In this document: positions 57,240 to 64,000 of the stretch, piece by piece
Layout: the number at the start of each line of letters is the position of its first letter
Numbering within the stretch: position 1 is the stretch's first letter
Origin: Tigriopus japonicus
Lineage: Eukaryota > Arthropoda > Copepoda > Harpacticoida > Harpacticidae
DNA length: 64,000 nt
Reading direction: 5' to 3'
Assembly: GCA_010645155.1 (NCBI GenBank)
Contig: CM021317.1
Span: 14,424,695-14,488,694, forward strand
The notes under the pieces: generated by a model
What the model was told of the DNA's origin: nothing
Seen by the model: the letters and a program-made list of their open reading frames with translations, nothing else
Database searches by the model: none
Position numbers and translations under genes: made by a program

Positions 57240-58487
57240 CTAATAATGAATGTTTTCTTTTTCAAAACGCCTCACAAATTCTGGGTCAATATCAGAAACT
57301 CGATATTGTGGAGAAGATCGGCTGCCTATTGAGCGACTAGATTTGAGCGTTTCGGTGTGAAGGGACATGCCTCCCAATGTACCAGTCGATCGAAGGGTGT
57401 CCAAGCCTGCTCCAACACCACCACCACCGCCGATGCCACCGCCTTTATACGAATAAATAGAAAATGTGTCAAAGGGACCAATGGGCACCTGATGTTGGTT
57501 GGCCGGCTGGCTCATGGTTGAGTTGGAAGAACTACAACAAAAGATAGTTGCCACCTGGAAAGAAATGTATGTAAATTGATTCCTTGAAGGCATGGAAACA
57601 ATGCTCCAGGCGAATTGTTTGATGCTCACCATCAGAACAGCCAGAACAACGACGGAAAGGACCATAATGGCATACCCATATTTTCGGCTCAGTGAGAGAG
57701 CCGTCGTGTCATCGTTGGTGATCATCACATAATCTCGTTCCCGCTCATGAATAGGCTCAATGGGGGGCGGAGGATTCCAAGCGGTGTCTTTCCGTCCCGG
57801 GGCGTATTCCACCTCATCTCGTTCCCGATAGGGCTTTCGCTCATGAAAATTTGTGCTTGGGGTTTCTTGACCAAAAGACCAGCCTGGAGGTGGATCAGCT
57901 GGTTTACCTCGTCTCGTCCAAGAGCTATCTGGATTGGAATCCATAGACGGTGAACGACCCCAGTCATCCGGATGAACGCCAGGCTTAGGCTGTTGGTAGG
58001 CGGGCCATGATTCACCCGCCCTATTGTGATTCTCGTTCATTCCAGTTGGCCAATTATTACCCAAGGGAACCACGGTGGGTTTGTTCTGCCACGACGGTAA
58101 AAATTGGCCCTTGGCTACATTGGACCATTTGCCCCAATTATCATCTAATTGATTGCCGGGGGTTTTTGATTGCTCTTGGGACAGACATTTCACCAAATTA
58201 GAAAATTTGCTTAGGGCCGGATCGCCACTATCCCCACCTAGAGAAGACAATAGGGCCCCTTTTTTAATAATAAGAAGTGAGGATGCTCCTGCTCCAACTC
58301 AGAACTGTCACAGCTTGGACACAAAACCAATACTATGTTTTTACGATGAAATAGTTATTTCTACCTTACCTCGGGCTGGAGCTACGTTCATTCTTCGTAG
58401 TTTTTCATCGTCCCAGCAATCATGTATGCTGGCAAAAACACCCCATACTGAAAATATCAAGATGAGGCTCGGATTCCTCATTTTCAT
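57240..58487 (-). CDS. Single-pass membrane protein with signal peptide, family unknown
   Basis: Three exons on the minus strand: 58487-58370, 58237-57630 and 57554-57240, 346 residues. Exon 1 starts at an ATG with G at -3 (GCGGCCATGA) and encodes a signal peptide (MKMRNPSLILIFSVWGVFAS). Its donor CGAG|GTAAGG joins acceptor TTGTCTTCTCTAG in phase 1. The 75-bp second intron (GTGAGC...TTTCTTTCCAG) is a multiple of three and free of stops; removing it restores an unbroken transmembrane helix, about residues 226-249 (YGYAIMVLSVVVLAVLMVA). The outer part is rich in Trp, Pro, Asn and Gly (DDNWGKW, NNWPTG, DDWGRS) with two Cys; the inner tail begins IFCC, has a Gly run and ends with acidic and basic residues. 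This gives a type I membrane topology. I recognise no family. Retention of the second intron would insert 25 residues. Confidence 0.82.
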
Positions 58488-59424
58488 GGCCGCCAGGACA
58501 GGAGTATTCCTCTCAGAGGAACCGAGAGCAAGGTCAATTCAGTCCCTTCCTTGGACGGAAGACCCTCCCTGGCTCTGGCTCGCTCCTCCGTTCACTGGAT
58601 TCGGTAGTGTACCACATCTTGATGCGTTGGAGAGCAAGCGCCCCCCATGTTCTTCCGTTCAGTTTTGGCAGCTCTTCCGCACTCTGCTTGTTTTGGACTT
58701 TCTCTTGTCAGAGGAAATAAACACGCTCGCTTGTTCCCTCTTAGCCAAGACTTGGTGAAGCCAGGGAACGACATAAAAGGGACCATTGAAGCCCGATCAC
58801 ACAAAAAACACGAAATAGGGTTTATTCCACCGCAAGTTATGCGGTGAAAATAAGACTTTACTCGATTTTCAGCTCTACCAGACGATGAGTTGTGCCACCG
58901 AATATTACGATAATTTGGAACTACATTAGCCAATGAGGAACTTTTCAGCCTTGGATCTTAATAAGCATAATTAAATCTTTATCAATCATAAACTAGCCTT
59001 CTATAAACAAAGCTTGAAATGCCGCACTTTTTGTTAAAATTGATGAATATTAGTTATTGCTTTCTATTGTTGAATAAAAAAGGTACTGGTTGGTAGTGTT
59101 ACTACTGGCTTTACTACTGCTCACAGTGTTTCGAATGGCTTTTTAGGCTTGGATTGGAATACTCAAAGACATCTTAGCACTCGTGGGACCCACAATCCAA
59201 TGGGGAATAAGCATACTTTTCTTGTATATGTAAGTTTAATTCCAATGAAAAAGTTATTTACCTAAAACCTAATTTTTACAACATTTTTCATTGTCGCCAA
59301 AGAAAAGAAAATTTTGTGAGTTTTTAAGTTTATGTATCAAATTGTTGTATCAAAATAATAGATAATATCACTTAAAAAATACTGAAAATTCATTTTGCGA
59401 TAGAAAAATATTTTGCAATGGCAG
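58488..59424. other. Probable 5' UTR/promoter side of the membrane-protein gene
   Basis: About 150 bases upstream of the minus-strand ATG are GC-richer and stop-containing, as expected for a 5' UTR. No TATA box was identified. 58800-59424 is AT-rich and unassigned. Confidence 0.4.
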
Positions 59425-60480
59425 GAATTACTAGCGATGTCATCATTTTTGGCGGGAAAAAAGTTTGGAAGACATGTGTTTCTGATGAGGGTGCAATGTA
59501 GCTAAAACAAAGATTTAGGCCTGGTAATTGTAACAGTTCCTTTCTCATCTACACAACTTGGAATAGCAATTCTTGACATTTCTTTGCAAAAAAAATGTTT
59601 TTTGAAAAAAAAATTGAAAAAAACATTAAAAATAATGTTTGTTATATGAAATGTATATTTCACTATTACCAGAGTCATGCGGATCGTCTAAGCACGGGCA
59701 CATGAACATCTCTATCATCAAAGATCCGGGATCTGCAAGCAACGGAAAAAGCTAGCTCGTCTAAAAATTGAAATACACCTGTAACATCCTTTGCCGTTTA
59801 CCATGAACTGGGGTTCATGGTTTGCAAGTGAAATGGTCGTTTACCATTAACTGCAAACTGCATTCACTTGCAAACTTAACGTTTGCAAGTGAAATATTTA
59901 GGTCCGTGGCAGTTCCTAAGATTTAGCATCACTTTGATGCTTCAAGGGTGAAGATAGAAAGTGGAACCGTGGGTTGGGTGGATGGTAGTTCCACGGCACG
60001 TCCATACAGGACGAATGTTTCACAAATAAGAAAGATCAACAACAATAACCGGTTTGGTTTTGTGTTGTTTAGTTCGTCACATGAGCACATAATGTTAGAA
60101 CCAGAGAAATTAATTCATAAAAAATTATTAGGTTCAATTAGCATCCTTATGACTCAGGTGACTTGCGAAATATTCCTTTTGTTGCTTTTGTCTAAAACTT
60201 CGTTACATAAATTAAGAGGGTTCCTCCGAACTTTTGAATAAGGTACGCCCAACATTGAATAGCAAGATGGCCAGAGGAGATCGGTTCCTGGGGCACTAAA
60301 CTTTAAAACAAATAATGTGTTTAATTGAAGGCTTCCAATTTCTTCATTTGTTCATAAATTACTTTGCAATACTTCTCAACATACATTAACCATGCCATTG
60401 GTATTAAATGCAACATTTTTCGAAAATCTGACCCTTGAAAACTGACTTTTTTTGCAAGCCTAGACTGCTAACGGCAGCAG
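59425..60480 (+). repeat. Dispersed ~480-bp repeat, copy 2, with ~0.55-kb insertion
   Basis: The outer parts match 25457-25939 (ATTACTAGCGATGTCATC and CTGCTAACGGCAG). The middle, about 59605-60165, is absent from copy 1. It includes repeated TTTGCAAGTGAAA words near 59820-59905, with no recognised element. Confidence 0.72.
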
Positions 60481-60499
60481 GTCTATAATCAGTGCTCTC

Positions 60500-61209
60500 T
60501 AGTGATGTGACTTGGGCAAGTAATGAGTCATCACAAACACCCAAGAACAAGTTGTTGACAAGCATTACTTGGGCAATACACCAATACACTTCCCAAGCTC
60601 AAGGAACATCGGAAGATGCAGTTGCCGGCAGTTGCTCTTTGAAGAGTTAAGGTACTTGCAGTGTGACTTAGAAGAAAAAATGACAAGTTGCATTTTCGAT
60701 GATCTTTTGACCTTAATAATTTAGCAATAAATAGTGGAAATGATACAAAAAAATATTTCAATTTGGATAGCATTTGCAAAACCATGGTTTTTTTGTTTCG
60801 GTTCTAGGCCACACATGAATGCACTTTTGAGGCTGATAAAGACCGAGATTTAGAAGTCACACTTCCGTCCGGAACAATCTCGTTTACTCAGAGTTGCCGG
60901 CATGAAAAAGTAAAAAGCTAAATCTTTTTTTAGTATTCTCGAAATCTTTTGCACTTCCCCATGTGAGAGAATTGAAGTGTGTAATTTTCTTAAAAATACA
61001 TCCCTTCAAACGTATGGGCCCTATTTAGCTGAATCAGCCTGGTTTAGTGAAATTCGGATGGCAAGTTTATTCTTCGTTCATAGCAAATTTGGCAAACCTG
61101 TTAGCTGGGAAAAGTACTTGTACAAGCACCCAAGCTATGCCAAGCTTCAGCAAGCCCAAGCACTGTGCCAGTACAGCTTGCCCAATCTCTTGTTTGCCCC
61201 CCATCACTA
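60500..61209 (+). mobile_element. hAT-type MITE, family TAGTGATG, copy 4 (710 bp)
   Basis: Full length. The flanks are GTGCTCTC (60492-60499) and CTGCTCTC (61210-61217), equal at seven of eight positions. An undisturbed GTGCTCTCAGATTTGGG occurs at 7682-7698, consistent with the target on the right side. One small insertion (CGTCCG) near 60867 marks this copy. Confidence 0.92.
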
Positions 61210-61235
61210 CTGCTCTCAGATTTGGGTAATATTAC

Positions 61236-61550
61236 CATAATGAATAATGGCTAGACTTCCCTTTGTGCGAGAAAAAGATGGACAACTTTGCTTCATCAGC
61301 TGGAACATAACACTACACCCTAGAATGGTGGAAATTTCGAACTTCTCAAAATTTTGCCAGCGTGGCCAAATCCTGAACAAACTCAACGTACCGTACGTAC
61401 TTTGTTTTCGACGCGAGCGAGCGTCGTTACTTCTGAGACCGTTGTTGCCCTGAGATTTTGAAGCTAGCGCAGCTGGGCTTAGTGGTGTCACTTTTCTCTC
61501 GCCAACGGAACGGGCCAATGCGACATCTAGTCATTATATTATGATCTGTG
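61236..61550 (+). mobile_element. MITE family CACAGATCATA, copy 2 (315 bp)
   Basis: Flanked exactly by AATATTAC (61228-61235 and 61551-61558), an 8-bp duplication. The paralogous stretch at 7694-7710 reads straight through (GGGTAATATTACCAAATC), showing the empty site. Termini CATAATGAATAATGGCTAG and the inverse of CATAATATAATGACTAG are imperfect inverted repeats. Confidence 0.85.
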
Positions 61551-61990
61551 AATATTACCAAATCTAGGTAATTTTTGACCCCCTTTTGGTATGAAAATTT
61601 GTCAGTTGGTAAATTACCAAAACACCGAAATTTAGGTAATTTTGAAGTCTAAGCTCTTAGACACCTAAATTTTGTTCATGCAGGGTAAAATTTTGCAAAA
61701 AAAGTTTGACAAGTTTACTGTGTTTTGAATTATCAGTGCTGCCATTTTTGACTCACAGCTTATGTCACTTCCCTAGAAAATGTCAGTGTGACGTAATCTT
61801 TCTGGCTCAGAAACTTAAACAAGAACCATTGCCGCAACGCAACACTTAACCAAAAATCGTACTTTGGAACTCGGAGCACATCCTTACAGTGCCTCCAGAT
61901 ATATGAGGGGAAATAGCGCAATTTACAACAAAGACAAAGACTAGGTAATCGCGGTTCAGAAAAAATAGGCCAAAAAGTAGGTGCCACTTT
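61551..61990 (+). repeat. Most complete copy of the dispersed repeat hit by BEL and MITEs
   Basis: With 61211-61235, it corresponds to the pieces at 7681-7777, 14043-14110 and 15106-15240. It contains CTCGGAGC at 61870-61877, the uninterrupted counterpart of the CTCTCAGC site that took two MITEs in the other copy. Confidence 0.8.
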
Positions 61991-63126
61991 TTGGCAAACC
62001 GTTCAAGATTTTCTTGAAATCAACATTTCTCCGAAATGTACGATTTTGATAACAAAATGCCATTGCAAAGAAATGTAAGCATCTAAGGATAAACCTATTT
62101 CTCCAAAGTTTTGCCAAAAGTGGCATTAAAAAACACTCTCTAGCTGGGAACTATGTCTCAATACGACCGCAAGAGGCGCTTATTTTGTGGAATCAGCTGA
62201 AATTTTGATCAAGGTTAATTGGATAAGCACAGTGAGAAAAAAGGTTGTTAATTTTGTGCTCCGTAGTGTTGCGCCGCCCTTTTCTGGTGATTCTGTTCTT
62301 TCCTGTTCTGTGCTCGATCAAATATTTCAAACGTTCTGTTGCTCCTAAACAAACGGTGGAGAATGAGATGCGATCGTAGAATTTTAGTGAAGCAATGAGA
62401 CACCAGAGGCCACGACGGTGCTACGGAAGAAACAAACAGGCCCAGCTGATGTTTACTGAGCTTCCCTTATAGGTCGAATGTCCATGATTCCAAGTTGTTT
62501 TCGAAAAAGTATTGTACAAGAGCTGCATTGATCTCTTATTTCAAAATGACACCTAAATCAGTTGCTTTAGATATGGAAGGTGGATGTGAGTGTGTTTGAA
62601 GCTGGATTAATTGAATGCAAGATAAACTAGAGTCATATCAACTAGCCTTGAAATGGAAGATGTTTCGCTTTGGTGAGGAGAAGAAAGGTAATGGTTTTAG
62701 AACAGATTGAATAGGATAATAGATAATAGATAAAATAGGACTTCATAAGCTAACAAGAAAAATGTCTCAAAATTTGACAGGACCAAGAGATATTGACCTG
62801 GACCCTGATGATGACATAGTTTAGCAAAATTACTTGGTGCAAACGTCTTCTAACAGTCCCAAAAGCCTAAATTGCACCCAGACAACTGAAAACCTCCATC
62901 AAGTTTTCCCAACACTCATACAACCCGAATCAGACAGAATTCACATCATTTTATAAAACCTGATTTGCTCTTAAGACTATCAATGGAAATCATCGAAATT
63001 TGGATCCACGGAAACCAAGCATAAAGGGGTTATTGTATATCGTCCTTTGGGCACTTCTCAAATCATGGACACATAAACTTTTACCAAAAAGGAGCCAAAG
63101 AGAATCAATTCATTTTGATGTTTTCC
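61991..63126. other. Unassigned sequence
   Basis: No gene, terminal repeat or LTR could be supported here. Confidence 0.5.
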
Positions 63127-63355
63127 TATTGAGTCCTTCAAGCGCAACCAGTGAAATGGAAAACACGTGCAACCTTTGAGCTTTGATTCACAAAATTTCT
63201 GTTCTAATGTGTCCAATACACCTTTAGAAGCTCGAAAATGGATCACATGTTTGTGTCAGGGTGCAATTTCTGGAGCTGTATTACTAAGGTGACCTCCCAG
63301 TCTTATGTATTGTGACCTCCCAGTCAGCTGCTCCTTAAAGGACCCAATAGCCTGA
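63127..63355 (-). repeat. Dispersed ~228-bp repeat, copy 2
   Basis: The inverse of 7133-7359, ending near the start of the Tc1-like element but separated from it by about 28 bases. Confidence 0.78.
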
Positions 63356-63383
63356 CAAAAATGTGTAAAATATAAAAGTAATA

Positions 63384-64000
63384 CGGGGAGGGGCAGAAGT
63401 ATCCAGACAAAACTTGGATGACGTATATCTCCTGAAGCAAGAGGAATATCTTTATTTCCCGCGTTTTTCTGGTTTGACCAAAAACCGGTTTTGAATGTTT
63501 GTTAATTTTTTTTGTTTAAATCCGGAAATATGAAGCCCCAGGAACAAAAGCGTAAAGTAATTGCTGAATTGCTCTCGGCCGGCAACGACGCCAGAGCCAT
63601 CATCAAGTCAACCAAGTACCCCAGGCCCACCGTCTACGAGGTCGTGAAGAGGCTGCAGTCTGGCCGGGGGACAGGCCACGCCCCCTGCGGCCCACACAGG
63701 GCAAAAAAGCGGACCCCCAGGTTCTTGGCGGGCCTGAGGAGGTCCATCGAGGCCAACCCAGCTGTGTCCATATCGGCCCACGCAAGAGGCTCCCCATGAG
63801 CAAGAGGACTGTGGCCAGGGCCGTCAAGGAGGACCTGAACTTGACCTCCTACGTCAGAGGCAGATGCCACCTTCTTACCGAGAAGATGAAGGCCACCAGG
63901 CTTGAGAGGGGCAAGAAGTTGCGCAGAATCTGCAAGGTCAATCCGAGGATGGTCAGACTTTTCTCAGATGAGTCAATCTTCACAGTGGATGGCGCGTACA
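63384..64000 (+). mobile_element. Tc1/mariner-like element, 5' part
   Basis: It probably begins after a TA at 63382-63383 with CGGGGAGGGGCAGAAG, a likely terminal repeat, followed about 130 bp later by a transposase gene. The right half lies beyond the window. The coding part is strikingly GC-rich compared with its AT-rich surroundings. Confidence 0.75.
63512..64000 (+). pseudogene. Tc1/mariner-like transposase, frameshifted, partial
   Basis: The N-terminal frame (63512-63799) has a paired helix-turn-helix DNA-binding region (RKVIAELLSAGNDARAIIKS, then PRPTVYEVVKRLQ). The start codon there is a TTT/AAATATG context at about 63530 (MKPQ is preceded by an in-frame alternative); the first clear ATG gives MKPQEQKR. 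Near 63790 the reading shifts, and the protein continues from 63796 (MSKRTVARAVKEDLNL) to the window edge. FSDESIFTVDGA near 63961-63996 carries the first catalytic Asp (63967-63969) of the DDE/D triad. The enzyme cuts and pastes the element at TA sites in the family. Similar transposases are common in crustaceans. Confidence 0.8.

Noticed and set aside
58240..58250. Start of the membrane protein at 58250 (minus) inside the first intron
   Set aside because: The residues before the Gly-Gly-Asp are intron sequence ending in an acceptor; the upstream exon supplies a proper ATG and signal peptide in matching phase.
58153..58758. 201-codon plus-strand frame opposite the membrane-protein gene
   Set aside because: The minus strand gives a signal peptide, splice sites and a transmembrane helix; the plus-strand frame is a shadow with no features.

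Overview
This is eukaryotic nuclear DNA, most likely from an arthropod and plausibly a crustacean such as a copepod. That guess rests on GT-AG introns, animal-type BEL/Pao, Ty3/gypsy, non-LTR and Tc1/mariner elements, and a CEP170-like gene; no rRNA or other species marker is present. The DNA is AT-rich, has one 100-N assembly gap (32736-32835) and a single N at 34348, and is dominated by transposable elements, many nested in one another.

Layout. 1-5061: the 3' part of a decayed Ty3/gypsy retrotransposon, its 3' LTR split by a hAT-type MITE. 5064-6763: a nearly perfect 0.58-kb inverted repeat. 7778-14042: a young BEL/Pao retrotransposon with both LTRs, disabled by three stops and frameshifts. 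14111-15105: two hAT-type MITEs side by side, separated and flanked by three copies of one 8-bp target site. 15978-21697: a 5.7-kb hAT-type insertion with an exact 8-bp duplication, containing a second inverted-repeat element and a LINE fragment. 22107-31387: a two-exon CEP170-like gene whose 7.2-kb intron holds an antisense LINE and other repeats. 31696-46520: MITEs, solo repeats, the assembly gap, a SINE-like unit and little visible coding sequence. 46733-54520: a minus-strand BEL/Pao relic broken up by a solo LTR, a MITE with 9-bp duplications and several foldback structures. 57240-58487: a three-exon minus-strand gene for a signal-peptide-bearing single-pass membrane protein of unknown family. 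59425-61990: more nested MITEs. 63384-64000: the 5' part of a Tc1/mariner-like element with a frameshifted, GC-rich transposase, cut by the window edge.

Only two host genes are well supported, the CEP170-like gene and the membrane-protein gene. They show no functional link. The rest is a record of transposition: at least seven short inverted-repeat families with 8-bp or similar target duplications, four full-length copies of one of them, and several places where an occupied site can be compared with an empty copy of the same sequence elsewhere in the window. I found no CRISPR array, no prokaryotic operon and no convincing new enzymatic system. The most unusual content is the density and nesting of non-autonomous hAT-type and foldback elements.
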